Assembly (NCBI GenBank): GCA_016192705.1
Contig: JACPTQ010000045.1
Location: 1-64,000, forward strand
DNA length: 64,000 bases
DNA from: Deltaproteobacteria bacterium
Lineage (GTDB): Bacteria > Myxococcota > JACPTQ01
Direction of reading: 5' to 3'
This document shows, in pieces, positions 53,475 through 62,465 of the stretch. The notes under the pieces were generated by a model. The model had not been told where the DNA came from, did not search any database, and worked only from the letters and a program-made list of their open reading frames with translations. The translations under genes and the position numbers were made by a program. The stretch's first letter is position 1; every line of letters begins with the position of its first letter.

Positions 53475-56400
53475 ATGAATCGGCATCGAACGGCTCACGG
53501 GGAACCTCGGGGCGGGATTGCGCTTGCGTGCGCCGCCCTGTCAGCTCTCTTTGGATGCACGACGGTCGCCGACGAGGGAAAAATCGTCGCGACGATTAAC
53601 CTCGGCCCCGGCTTTTCCCAGTCGGCGATCACCGGGCTCGTCCTTATCCTCGATGCGCCGGGAGACGCCGGGCTCAATCTCACCGCAGAAGGCGCGAAGG
53701 AACAAACGAAGCGCGGTCACACGTACACCTCGGAGGTCAAAGACTGTGACGGCGACGGACGCGCGGAGTTTTGCGTGACGTTCGCGGAGAACCCGTTTTC
53801 GGGCGGGACCTACACCTTCACGTTCAGTGGAAAGTGGCCGGAGTCGGCTCTCCTCAGTTTGCGGGTGGTCGTGCAAATGCAAAACAGCAAGGAGGAGAGG
53901 GCGACGAAAGAAGCATTCGACGATGGGACGAGCCTTCGGTTCGTCGCGCGGCAGTCGAAAACGGTGACGCTCAGCGTCGCGTGTCGTGTCGGCAGCTCGT
54001 GCACCGGGAGCGACACGGCACCGACGCTCGCGGCGACCGAACCGGCCTCGCCATCAAACAGCACGTCACCAAAGGTGAAGGGGACAGCCAACGCCGCGTG
54101 GACAGTGAGAATCTATGGTGATGCGGCGTGCGCGGGGTCGGTGCTCGGGCAGGGAATGGGCGCGGACCTCGCGGGCACGGGAATCGCCGTAACGGTTTCC
54201 GCGAACAAGACAACGACGCTCTTTGCGCGGGCGACCGATTCGTCGTCGAACACGTCGCTCTGCGTGGGTCCCTTGTCGTTTACGCACGACAACGTTGCTC
54301 CGGCGACACCGGGGAGTCTCGTTGTTGCGCCGTCGTCGCCAGCCAACAACAACACGCCGACCGTTCGGGGAACCGCCGACGTCGGAACGACGGTGCGCCT
54401 CTTTGCCGTCGCGGGCTGCGACGCTGGGAGCGTGGCAACGGGGAGCGGCGAGGTTTTTTCGGACGCCGGGATTCTGGTCGCGGTCAACGACAACACGACA
54501 ACGACGTTTTCGACGAATGCGGCCGACCCCGCTGGGAATGTCTCGGGATGCTCGTCCTCCGCAACATTCGTCGAAGACAGCACGATCCCCGGCGCGCCTG
54601 TTGGAACGGGAGTCACGCCGCAAGGCCCCGCGAACAACGCGGCGCCCCTCGTGTCCGGCGTGGCTGAGGCGACCACCACGATTCGAATCTACGCGGGCGA
54701 TGCGACCTGCAGCGCGACCCCGACCATCGGCGCTGTGAATGGCGCCGGGCAATTCGCCGTCACCGTCGCGGTTCCCTATAACTCGTCGACGGTGTTCTTC
54801 GGGAGGGTCGTCGATCTCGCGGGGAACGTTGGCCTCTGCACACGGCTCAACGGAGAAACCCCCTACATCGAAGACAGCACGGCTCCCGCCGCGCCGGGCG
54901 CGCCCGATCTTGCCAACGCGAGCGACACCGGAGGCTCGAGTTCGGACAACGTCACGAACGACTCGACACCGACGTTCACCGGCGTGGTCGAGGGTTTCGC
55001 GATGGTAAGCCTTTACCACGATGGCGGGGCGCTCGTTGGGACCGCGAGCACAAGCGCGAGCGGGGCTTACACCGTGACGTCGTCAGCACTTGCGGATGGT
55101 GTTTACGCGTTTACCGTAAAGGCGACCGACGACGCGGGGAATGTGAGCGAACCGTCAACGAGTCTCGTGGTGACCATCGACACGACCGCACCAGCGGCGT
55201 CGACGTGGTTGCCAGACCTCGCCGCGGCGTCGGATACCGGCGCGTCGAGCTCAGACAACACGACAAGCGTAACGACACCGACATTTTCGGGGAGCGGCGT
55301 CGAGGCGAACGCGACGGTGAAGCTTTACCATTCGGGGACGACGCATGTCGGGACGACGACGGCGAGCGACGCTGGGGCGTACACGGTGACGTCGTCGGCG
55401 CTTACGGATGGCGTTTACGCATTCGCCGTGAAGGCGACCGACATCGCGGGGAATGAAGGGGACGCATCGCCCAGCCTCTTCGTGACGATCGACACGGTGA
55501 TCGCGACGCCGGGTGCCCCAGACCTCGACCCGGCGAGCGACACTGGAACGTCGAGCACCGACAACATCACGGGCGACACGACGCCAACGTTTATCGGAAC
55601 GGTTGAGTCTTACGCGACGGTCAATCTTTACGTCGATGGAGGAACGCTGGTTGGAACGGCGACGGCAAACGCCACGGGCGCTTACGCCGTGACGTCGTCG
55701 GCGCTCGCGGAGGGCGCCTACGCGTTTTATGTCAAAGCGACCGACGTCGCGGGGAACGCGAGCGGCGCATCGACCGCGCTTGACGTCGTGATCGATTCGG
55801 CCGCCGACTGTCCACCGCCCGGCACGAGTACGCGATTCGTGCCGAACGCCGAGGTGAATGCGATCGCGCGCATCGGGTGCGCCCTTTACTTAGGCGGGAG
55901 TTTCACGGCGATCGGCCCGAACACCGGCGGTGGAGCACCACTCCACGGTTCGACCGGAGCGCTCGCGGTTCTGGCGCCCCTGGCGATTAACGGGTCCGTG
56001 AATGCCGTTGCGCCCAACGGCACCGGCGGCTGGTACATCGGCGGCAGTTTCTCGAAGGTGGGTGCGACGACGCGAAACAACCTCGCGGCGATCGATGGCG
56101 ACGGCGGGCTTTTGCCGTGGAACCCGAACGCGAACAACACTGTGTCTTCGCTCGCGGTGAGCGGTGGGGCGGTCTACGTCGGGGGGGCGTTCACGACGAT
56201 GGGTGATGGTGCGCGAAACCGTCTTGCGGCGATCGATGGCGACGGTGGGCTTTTGTCGTGGAACCCGAACGCGGGCGGGAATTCGGTCACGGCGCTCGCG
56301 GTGAGCGCGTCGACGGTCTACGTGGGGGGCGATTTTTGGGCCATCGGTGTGACAGGGCGAAACAACCTTGCGGCCATAGGAACCGACGGCACTCTCCAAT

Positions 56401-57827
56401 CCTGGAACCCGAACGCGAACTTCCCAGTCAATGCGCTCGCGGTCTTAGGGACGACGGTCTTCGTGGGGGGAGGATTCACGACGATCGACGGGGGGACGCG
56501 TAACTCCCTCGCGGCAATCGGAACCGACGGCACTCTTCAGCCCTGGGACCCGAATCCAAACGGCCGTGTCAATGCGCTCGCGGTCAGCGGGACGACGGTC
56601 TACGCGGCGGGGAACTTCACAACGATCGCTGGGGGGGCGCGAGGCCGCGTTGCGGCGTTCGATGGCAACGGTGCGCTTTTGCCCTGGAACCCGTACCCGA
56701 ATGGTGACGTCAATGCGCTCGCGGTCTCCGGGTCGACGGTTTACGCGGGGGGCGACTTCACGACGGTCGACGGAAGGACCAGAAACAATCTCGCGGCGAT
56801 CGGAACCGACGGCACGCTCTTGCCCTGGCAACCGACCGCGAACAACCCTGTCTCGTCGCTCGCCGTCTCGGGGTCGACGGTTTACGCGGGCGGTGGCTTC
56901 ACGATGACAAACGGCACGACGCGCAATTACCTTGCGGCGATGGGAACCGACGGCACGCTTTTGCCCTGGAACCCGAACGCGAACGGCGTTGTCATGTCGC
57001 TCGCGGCGAATGGGACGACGGTGTACGCGGGGGGCGGATTCACGACGATCGACGGCGGTACGAGAAACCGTCTCGCCGCAATCGGAACCGACGGGACGCT
57101 TTTGCCTTGGAGCCCGAACGCGAATTCGGACGTCAATGCGCTTCTGGTCTCCGGGTCGACGGTTTACGCGGGGGGCAGCTTCACGACGATCGACGGGGGG
57201 ACGAGAAATCGTCTCGCGGCGATCGGAACCGACGGCGTGCTTCTGCCGTGGAACCCGAACGCGGACAACACCGTTGAAGCGCTTGCGGTATCCGGGTCAA
57301 CGGTCTACGTGGGCGGCGATTTCTGGTCGATCGGTGGGGTTTTGCGAAACAGCCTTGCGGCGGTAGCGACCGGCGGCACGCTCATGCCGTGGAACCCGAG
57401 CGCGAGCGCGACGGTGCGTGCTCTCGCGGTCTCCGGGTCGACGGTTTACGCGGGGGGCAGCTTCACGACGATCGACGGCGGCGCGCGAAGCAAACTCGCG
57501 GCGTTCGGAACCGACGGCACGCTCTTGCCGTGGGACCCGAACGCGAACGACCAGGTTAGGGCGCTCGCGGCGAGAGGCTCGACGGTCTACGCGGGGGGCT
57601 CGTTCACGTACATCGATGCGGGTGCCGGCGCGGCCGCGCGAAACAGCATCGCGGCGAACGGGACCGACGGCACGCTCTTGCCGTGGAACCCGAACGTGAA
57701 TGGCGTGGTCAACACAGTTGCGGTCTCCGGGTCGACGGTTTACGTGGGCGGCGCGTTCACGACGATCGGTGGGCAGCACGTCCCGTACTTAGCGCCGATC
57801 AATGTGACGACGGGAGTTTTGGAGTAG
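53475..57827 (+). CDS. 1450-aa lipoprotein: Ig-like repeats and DUF5122 beta-propeller repeats
   Basis: Start at the ATG 53475 behind GAGGTGA. The signal ends in a lipobox (LSALFGC). Residues about 30-170 are a beta domain. About 175-770 hold six or so bacterial Ig-like repeats (patterns such as GSGVEANATVKLYHSGTTHV and SSALADGVYAFTVKATDDAG). From about 780 to the end run about fifteen 40-45-residue repeats of the type AVSGSTVYAGGSFTTIDGG followed by RNRLAAIGTDGTLLPWNPNA, the DUF5122/delta-60 type. The DNA repeats are near-identical, which suggests recent expansion or gene conversion. Such proteins are extracellular and often adhesive; the ligand is unknown. Confidence 0.88.
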   Translation: MNRHRTAHGEPRGGIALACAALSALFGCTTVADEGKIVATINLGPGFSQSAITGLVLILDAPGDAGLNLTAEGAKEQTKRGHTYTSEVKDCDGDGRAEFCVTFAENPFSGGTYTFTFSGKWPESALLSLRVVVQMQNSKEERATKEAFDDGTSLRFVARQSKTVTLSVACRVGSSCTGSDTAPTLAATEPASPSNSTSPKVKGTANAAWTVRIYGDAACAGSVLGQGMGADLAGTGIAVTVSANKTTTLFARATDSSSNTSLCVGPLSFTHDNVAPATPGSLVVAPSSPANNNTPTVRGTADVGTTVRLFAVAGCDAGSVATGSGEVFSDAGILVAVNDNTTTTFSTNAADPAGNVSGCSSSATFVEDSTIPGAPVGTGVTPQGPANNAAPLVSGVAEATTTIRIYAGDATCSATPTIGAVNGAGQFAVTVAVPYNSSTVFFGRVVDLAGNVGLCTRLNGETPYIEDSTAPAAPGAPDLANASDTGGSSSDNVTNDSTPTFTGVVEGFAMVSLYHDGGALVGTASTSASGAYTVTSSALADGVYAFTVKATDDAGNVSEPSTSLVVTIDTTAPAASTWLPDLAAASDTGASSSDNTTSVTTPTFSGSGVEANATVKLYHSGTTHVGTTTASDAGAYTVTSSALTDGVYAFAVKATDIAGNEGDASPSLFVTIDTVIATPGAPDLDPASDTGTSSTDNITGDTTPTFIGTVESYATVNLYVDGGTLVGTATANATGAYAVTSSALAEGAYAFYVKATDVAGNASGASTALDVVIDSAADCPPPGTSTRFVPNAEVNAIARIGCALYLGGSFTAIGPNTGGGAPLHGSTGALAVLAPLAINGSVNAVAPNGTGGWYIGGSFSKVGATTRNNLAAIDGDGGLLPWNPNANNTVSSLAVSGGAVYVGGAFTTMGDGARNRLAAIDGDGGLLSWNPNAGGNSVTALAVSASTVYVGGDFWAIGVTGRNNLAAIGTDGTLQSWNPNANFPVNALAVLGTTVFVGGGFTTIDGGTRNSLAAIGTDGTLQPWDPNPNGRVNALAVSGTTVYAAGNFTTIAGGARGRVAAFDGNGALLPWNPYPNGDVNALAVSGSTVYAGGDFTTVDGRTRNNLAAIGTDGTLLPWQPTANNPVSSLAVSGSTVYAGGGFTMTNGTTRNYLAAMGTDGTLLPWNPNANGVVMSLAANGTTVYAGGGFTTIDGGTRNRLAAIGTDGTLLPWSPNANSDVNALLVSGSTVYAGGSFTTIDGGTRNRLAAIGTDGVLLPWNPNADNTVEALAVSGSTVYVGGDFWSIGGVLRNSLAAVATGGTLMPWNPSASATVRALAVSGSTVYAGGSFTTIDGGARSKLAAFGTDGTLLPWDPNANDQVRALAARGSTVYAGGSFTYIDAGAGAAARNSIAANGTDGTLLPWNPNVNGVVNTVAVSGSTVYVGGAFTTIGGQHVPYLAPINVTTGVLE

Positions 57828-57835
57828 ATATGCCG

Positions 57836-58588
57836 TTATCGAATCTTAAGAACTCTCGTCAGCGGATAGCCGTTTCCTCTGCAGCCGCTCCGCACACAGA
57901 TTCTTCCTTCGTTGACCAGCTCGCCATAATTCGGGCTTTGGACCACGACGGCGTAGTCTCCGTCCCACCGCATGAAGATCGCCGTATGTTGTCCTCCGAT
58001 GGCTCGATTGGCGTAGTAAACCCATAAACTATCACCGGCTTCCAACTGATCGGCGAGCGAATCGGGCCACCCAGGGATCTCGCGTCTAAGTTTTTCAGCA
58101 AGCATGGCGCGCGCCGCCGCCGCACACTGCTGCTTAGGCGGGCAGTTGGGAATGCTCACCGGTTGAGCCGACCCACAGGCTCGGAATCCTTTCTTCTTGG
58201 GGTCAAACATTTTGGCGCGACAATTCAACCCGATAAGCCAGTTCCCTTGGGCCGTCGTCATGCCGCGGGCGTCAAAGGTTCTCAACGGGCCCAATCCCGC
58301 AACCTCATAAATCGTCTCCGCGGCCTTAATACACGCGCCAAAATGCACGCCGCACCTTGCCGCTGCCGCCGCGATTTGGATCACCCGCTCCCGCGCGGTT
58401 GTTCCTGTGAGCGTCGGTCTTATCTTTTCCATGAACTCACGCGAGCGCGGTTCTCGCGGATTATTTTTTCGCGCGGACGCTTCGAGCAAGATGGGACAAC
58501 TCGTTCCCACGGCGCCATCGCTCTGCGCATACGCGACACCCGCGAAAACGAGCGACCCAATCATGGCCAACTTCAATGTTCGCAACAT
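57836..58588 (-). CDS. Secreted cysteine-rich protein, possible hydrolase
   Basis: 250 aa with a signal peptide (MLRTLKLAMIGSLVFAGVAYAQ). The mature protein has about nine Cys. The C-terminal part (ADQLEAGDSLWVYYANRAIG, GQHTAIFMRWDGDYAVVVQS) looks like the core of NlpC/CHAP-type amidases, with the His in GGQHTA and a possible Cys in WLIGLNCRAK. This is suggestive only. It is convergent with the propeller protein and divergent from the lipoprotein at 58785. Confidence 0.65.
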   Translation of the reverse strand: MLRTLKLAMIGSLVFAGVAYAQSDGAVGTSCPILLEASARKNNPREPRSREFMEKIRPTLTGTTARERVIQIAAAAARCGVHFGACIKAAETIYEVAGLGPLRTFDARGMTTAQGNWLIGLNCRAKMFDPKKKGFRACGSAQPVSIPNCPPKQQCAAAARAMLAEKLRREIPGWPDSLADQLEAGDSLWVYYANRAIGGQHTAIFMRWDGDYAVVVQSPNYGELVNEGRICVRSGCRGNGYPLTRVLKIR

Positions 58589-58645
58589 CTCGAACCCCCT
58601 TTTGTTTCATTCTCGCTCCGGTCACTTTGTTTCTCAATAGCCGTG

Positions 58646-58782
58646 GTGATTCGCTGATCATCGGCATCTTCACCTGATCACCGTCGGTTGGTCCTTGCCG
58701 ACGTTTCACCACTGTAATCTCAAGGTTTCCGCGCGCAAGGCGCCGGCCTGAGATTTGCTCTCTTGTGACCCGTGGAGGTGAA
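58646..58782. promoter_or_regulatory. Shared upstream element, copy L3
   Basis: Begins TGATTCGCTGATCATCGGCA and ends GGAGGTGA directly before the start at 58785. It has the same length and block order as L2 in front of the 1450-aa gene. A short minus-strand frame with a conserved end (ESKS-x-AG) is shared with L2, so coding on that strand is an alternative reading. Confidence 0.55.
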
Positions 58783-58784
58783 AT

Positions 58785-59210
58785 ATGGAGAGGCTCCATG
58801 TTCGCAGCCTGCTGTTCGCGACGATCGCCTGCGCCGTCTTCGCGGGTGCGTGCCGGGATAGAACGACAGGCGCGGGCGAAGCCTCAACAGCGAGCGGAAA
58901 ATCGGCAAAGGTCGGGTGTGACTTCACCGTTGTCCCCGGCGATCACATCGCCACATCCACGGGCGAGAAGAAACTCCCAGGAGCGACCGCGGTCAAGCTC
59001 GAGGTGGAGGTGGGCAAGACGTACTGCGTGTTCGGTGGCTCCCTCTCGTCGACAAGTACGCTCAGGGACGGCCAAGCGATCGCTCCGGCCAACTGCAAAA
59101 CCAAGATTCATATCGGCGGCTCCCACATCGATTGCGAGAAGCTCGGCGTCGCTCTCAGCTTCGTCGGCCCGATGCTCCGTTTCGCAAGTGTCACCGTGAA
59201 CCAATTGTGA
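58785..59210 (+). CDS. Small lipoprotein, 141 aa
   Basis: ATG at 58785 with GGAGGTGA 3 bp upstream. The signal MERLHVRSLLFATIACAVFA ends in a lipobox (AGAC). The mature part is a small beta domain with four Cys (KVGCDFTVVPGDH, KTYCVFGGS, ANCKTKIHIGGSHIDCEK). No family recognised. The AraC-type regulator begins 6 bp after its stop, so the two are co-transcribed. Confidence 0.75.
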   Translation: MERLHVRSLLFATIACAVFAGACRDRTTGAGEASTASGKSAKVGCDFTVVPGDHIATSTGEKKLPGATAVKLEVEVGKTYCVFGGSLSSTSTLRDGQAIAPANCKTKIHIGGSHIDCEKLGVALSFVGPMLRFASVTVNQL

Positions 59211-59216
59211 GGCGGG

Positions 59217-60026
59217 ATGCGGCGGACGACATCGGTTGAGGAGTTCACGCGCGAACCGTTTGGCCGGATCTTGGTTGGAACGACGAGTCTCATCTGGTGC
59301 GCGGACAGTTCGCATTGTGGCGCGGCGTACTGGGGGAGCCCAAGCGTCAACGATCTGCGGTTCGCGTTTGGCGTTTGGGACAATGTGGTTTGGCCGAGAG
59401 TTATTTCGCCGGTCCACGTTGTTTCCGACTTCCTGCGGCTCGAGCGCGCCGACGATGACGTGTTCCGACTCTTTGCGGATCACGTAAACAAGTGGGAAGC
59501 GGGGTTTGTCGCGGCCGCGGCGCGCCACGCCGTGATCCGTCCGATGGGGATGCTCGGCAGCGTCGTCACGGGCTTTTTGCCTTTGTTTGGTGCCGAGCAC
59601 GAGTTTCATGTTTTCGCTGATGCTGGGGCGGCGTTTTCGTGGCTTGAGTGGCCAGGCGCCGCGAAGGCGCACGACGAGATCGAGCGCGCCCTTGAATGCG
59701 CGTCTGGCACGCCGCACGCGCTCAGGCGGTTTCGGGAGCAGCTCGAAGAATCACTCGACTCGCCAGACGTCGATCGGATCGCCGAGTCGCTCGCCTGCTC
59801 GCGGCGGACGCTCCAGCGAGACCTCTTTGGTTTCGGTACGAGCTTTCGCGAGGAGTTGCAACGGGCGCGCGTCCGGGTCGCAAGCGGGCTTCTCCGCGAC
59901 ACCGACCAGAAGCTCAGCGTCATCGCGACGCGGGTTGGTTGCTCGTCGCTTTCACACTTCGGCGCGCTCTTCCGGCAACAAACGGGCGAGACACCGAGCG
60001 CGTTTCGCGCCCGCCATCGCTCCTGA
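59217..60026 (+). CDS. AraC-family transcriptional regulator
   Basis: 269 aa. The N-terminal about 180 residues are a sensing domain without a recognisable fold. The C-terminal about 85 residues are the two-helix-turn-helix AraC domain: RIAESLACSRRTLQRDLFGF for the first HTH and VIATRVGCSSLSHFGALFRQ for the second, with the family signature through QQTGETPSAFRARH. The ligand is unknown. It is cotranscribed with the lipoprotein upstream. The first copy of the repeated 5' leader (M1) starts at its stop, so it is a natural candidate to control the M-led lipoprotein genes; that is inference. Confidence 0.87.
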   Translation: MRRTTSVEEFTREPFGRILVGTTSLIWCADSSHCGAAYWGSPSVNDLRFAFGVWDNVVWPRVISPVHVVSDFLRLERADDDVFRLFADHVNKWEAGFVAAAARHAVIRPMGMLGSVVTGFLPLFGAEHEFHVFADAGAAFSWLEWPGAAKAHDEIERALECASGTPHALRRFREQLEESLDSPDVDRIAESLACSRRTLQRDLFGFGTSFREELQRARVRVASGLLRDTDQKLSVIATRVGCSSLSHFGALFRQQTGETPSAFRARHRS

Positions 60027-60081
60027 GAATTGGCGCGCTTGTGAGATCGATTGGCGCCCGATCGCGTGCGCGATTCGTTAT
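60027..60081. promoter_or_regulatory. Repeated leader, copy M1
   Basis: AATTGGCGCGCTTGTGAGAT followed by CGATTGGCGCCCGATCGCGT: two ATTGGCGC sites exactly 21 bp apart, then a GCGATCGCG-type palindromic stretch and GATTCGTTA. Two more copies lie at 61022 and 62466, each upstream of a lipoprotein gene. The two-turn spacing fits a dimeric regulator binding one DNA face. Confidence 0.6.
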
Positions 60082-60158
60082 TTTGTGCAGCCCTCGGGCG
60101 ACCGGTGGTCGGTCGCTGTGATGGGTGTCTTATGGTTTTTGCTGCTGGAGGAAATGAA

Positions 60159-60926
60159 ATGAGTTTTGCAAAAGGTAAAGTAAATCGGTTTTGGTGCGCT
60201 GCGCTCATGGTGTCAGCGCTCGGTTTCGCGGGGTGCGGGGCGTCCGCGGATGACGATGACGAAGCGATCGACTCGCTCGATCTCAACACGGAAAAGGATG
60301 ACGGCATCGTGCGTCCGGTCGGGACGTTTTACAGCGAGGCGCTTGTTGTCGTTGATAGGCTCGTGCTGATGACCGACATGAGTTTTGATCGAGATTTCCG
60401 CGCCACGTGTCCAGGGCCGTGTTTGTCGAGTGGAAAGTACAAGTTCACAAGGGGCGGGCGAACGAACTACATCCGATTCAACAAGCTGTCGGGCGCGCGG
60501 ATCGATCGGTACGCTTACAGAATGTTTGGCAGCTCGTTCTTGGAGCTTCGCGCGGTTGGTACGGCGTCATGGCGGCGATTCAAGAAGGCGGATGTGGCGT
60601 GGTGTGACGAGGCGCGCGATTGCGGGTTGCAAAGGTCTTACAGCCTTATGACGTGCGTCGGTGATTGGGCGTGCCGCGCGAACAAGTGTTCGTATGATTG
60701 CGGGTCGACGCCGCCAGTTGGTCCGCCGAGCGACGAGCCCCAAAACCCATGCATTAAGACCGGTTGCTCCGAGGAGTTGTGCGCTGACCAACCTATTACG
60801 GTCCCTTCGTGCGTGTTGCGGCCTGAGTATGCGTGTTATCTAACAGCGACGTGTGAGAGGCAATCGAGTGGAAAGTGCGGGTGGACGCGAACCGCGGCGC
60901 TTCGAAGCTGCCTCGGTTGGAACTGA
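60159..60926 (+). CDS. Eight-cysteine-cluster lipoprotein
   Basis: 255 aa from the ATG at 60159 (GGAGG upstream). The signal ends in the lipobox LGFAGC. A beta-rich central domain (about 45-150) follows. Near the end, CIKTGCSEELCADQPITVPS through ACYLTATCERQSSGKCGWTR to a final Cys forms the eight-cysteine-cluster domain seen in myxobacterial secreted proteins. Function unknown. It is the first unit of a three-unit leader-plus-lipoprotein family. Confidence 0.8.
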   Translation: MSFAKGKVNRFWCAALMVSALGFAGCGASADDDDEAIDSLDLNTEKDDGIVRPVGTFYSEALVVVDRLVLMTDMSFDRDFRATCPGPCLSSGKYKFTRGGRTNYIRFNKLSGARIDRYAYRMFGSSFLELRAVGTASWRRFKKADVAWCDEARDCGLQRSYSLMTCVGDWACRANKCSYDCGSTPPVGPPSDEPQNPCIKTGCSEELCADQPITVPSCVLRPEYACYLTATCERQSSGKCGWTRTAALRSCLGWN

Positions 60927-60938
60927 CCGGCGACGTCG

Positions 60939-61022
60939 GGCCAGGACTAAAGACTTAACATATGTGACGTTGCGGTTTGATGCTTCTACCCCTCGTCCCT
61001 GAAGCGTTTCTAAATGTTATGT
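60939..61022. repeat. Repeated 3' segment, copy T1
   Basis: GACTTAACATATGTGACG followed by GCGGTTTG and CCTCGTCCCTGAAGCGTTTC aligns with 61866-61947 after the next lipoprotein gene. In this copy it abuts the M2 leader directly. No strong hairpin was seen, so a terminator role is not supported. Confidence 0.75.
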
Positions 61023-61134
61023 GAATTGGCGCGCGTGTGAGATCGATTGGCGCCCGATCGCGCGCGCGATTCGTTATCGTGCCTGGTCGAAGTCGCGGTT
61101 GGCTTCGAGGCATTCGATTAAAGGAGGATGAGTG
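61022..61134. promoter_or_regulatory. Repeated leader, copy M2 (long form)
   Basis: Same core as M1 (two ATTGGCGC sites 21 bp apart, then the GC-rich palindrome), followed by GTGCCTGGTCGAAGTCG and AAGGAGGATG before the start at 61135. M3 shares this longer form, so M2 and M3 are the more recent pair. Confidence 0.6.
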
Positions 61135-61844
61135 ATGGCAAGAATGATGTCTCTCAAGAGAATGGCGATGCTGGTGCTCGTGGTTGCAAGTGCTGCGTGC
61201 GGAGGCAGCGATTCGGGAGGTTCTCCGAACCCAACAACCCCCAACCCCACAAACCCGCCGCCAACGAACCCAACGCCCACGCCGCAACCGACCCAGGAAA
61301 CTGCGGCTCCCCCGGAAGGGTGGGTACGACGAGATGCGATGGTGTGAACTGTCAGGCGGGACAGTGGTGCAGCGATAGGGCATTTGAGTTCTGCAAGCCA
61401 GGATGCACCTCGGACAATAATTGCGCCGCCGCGGACTTCTGCGCCCGGTGCCCGGGTGATGCGGTCGGCGTATGCCAGCGGTGCGGAACGGCAACCACGT
61501 GCAGGCCACCGCAGTGTGAGAAGAGCAGCGTTGCCGCGACTATGTGCAGCCAAGACGGATTGGGCTCGGATGGATACCAGTGCCCCGACAACATGACTCC
61601 CACCGCCCAGGACTGCCAGAGCCGCCACCCGAACATCCCTGGAATGTTTTGTTGCAGCGGTGGCGCCTGCACCAAGACGCCGAGGAACGATACCTACTGC
61701 GAGAACACATGGGTTAGGCATCCCCCTGCGCGTTTCGGGGATCTTGACGTGGCCTACGTCTGCACGGGGACAGCAAATCCGACGGGAACCTGCGTCACCG
61801 AACGGGCCGCCCCAGTGAGCGGGCTTTACTGCTGCAACAACTGA
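61135..61844 (+). pseudogene. Cys-rich lipoprotein, frameshifted in its Pro-rich linker
   Basis: The ATG at 61135 begins MARMMSLKRMAMLVLVVASA and ends the signal at AACGG, identical to the gene at 62580. Frame 1 continues through a Pro/Thr/Asn linker and stops at 61347. The Cys-rich body (CDGVNCQAGQWCSDRAFEFC, KPGCTSDNNCAAADFC and onward to 61844) is in another frame. The switch must lie between about 61245 and 61320, in a C-rich stretch. The paralogue at 62580 shows the intact arrangement with matching CQAGQYC and GCGSDNNCAA. A recent mutation, programmed slippage or a sequencing error are possible. Confidence 0.75.
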
Positions 61845-61865
61845 ACGCGCGGGCGGGGTGATGGG

Positions 61866-61947
61866 GTCAGGCCTAACGACTTAACCTATGTGACGAAGCG
61901 GTTTGTTTCCTATTTCCCTCGTCCGTGAAGCGTTTCTAAATTCTATG
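61866..61947. repeat. Repeated 3' segment, copy T2
   Basis: Aligns with T1 (60939-61022). Here T is followed by about 520 bp carrying a toxin-antitoxin pair before the next M leader, instead of abutting it. Confidence 0.75.
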
Positions 61948-61959
61948 TCAGCTTTCAGT

Positions 61960-62202
61960 TCACAGGTTGAGTCGTTCGAGTACTTGGTCTCGCGTGATCT
62001 CGAAGTGCTTTGCGACATCTGCCAGAACCGCGGCGAGTGTGCCGATTCGAAGCGCATCGTGCCGTGGAATCGTGATGTGGTGTTCCCCGCCGACCATCGC
62101 AGTCAGTCGCAGATGGCTGCCCGTCTGCCGCGTCACCTCGTATCCGAAAACGCGAAGCGCGCCGGCAAGCCTATCGCCCGAAAGGTCGCGCGGTAATTTC
62201 AC
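61960..62202 (-). CDS. hicA: HicA-type toxin (mRNA interferase)
   Basis: 80 aa with the HicA fold pattern: a strand/helix start (RLAGALRVFGYEVTRQTGSH), the catalytic His in GSHLRL, and HHITIPRHDALRIGTLAAVL, as in YcfA/HicA proteins. HicA cleaves mRNA when free of its antitoxin. Its start overlaps the stop of the upstream antitoxin by 4 bp (62199-62202). It lies on the minus strand, opposite to its neighbours, between two lipoprotein units. Confidence 0.85.
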   Translation of the reverse strand: MKLPRDLSGDRLAGALRVFGYEVTRQTGSHLRLTAMVGGEHHITIPRHDALRIGTLAAVLADVAKHFEITRDQVLERLNL

Positions 62203-62405
62203 GCGGCGATGATCTCTTCTCGAACGAAGTGGAGGCGGATCACGCTGGGCCGATTGGCCTCGTCAAAATGGCAACGAACCGCGTCGCGGACATTGCTGTG
62301 AAGCGTCGCGAGATCCTCCGCCTCGGTAAAAACCGAGACGCCGAGCGCGCGCGCGGTATATCCGCCCTCGGGGGCTTCCTCGATGAGGAAAATAATCTCA
62401 TTCAC
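62199..62405 (-). CDS. hicB: HicB-type antitoxin, short form
   Basis: 68 aa: IIFLIEEAPEGGYTARALGV then SVFTEAEDLATLHSNVRDAV, the RNase-H-like HicB domain. The C-terminal HTH or RHH found in long HicB proteins is absent; this is the short form common beside HicA. It is the first gene of the pair and is coupled to hicA. Confidence 0.82.
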   Translation of the reverse strand: MNEIIFLIEEAPEGGYTARALGVSVFTEAEDLATLHSNVRDAVRCHFDEANRPSVIRLHFVREEIIAA

Positions 62406-62465
62406 GGCATCGCCTCCAGCCTGATCCGAACAGGTTCAGTGTCTCAAAACCGAATCTACCTGGCA

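Noticed and set aside
60027-60081. The M leader as a sigma-54 promoter because of TGGC
   Set aside because: The TGGC-N-TGC spacing of -24/-12 promoters is not met. The conserved feature is the 21-bp spaced direct repeat.
60939-61947. T segments as intrinsic terminators
   Set aside because: No stable GC hairpin followed by a T run is present in either copy.
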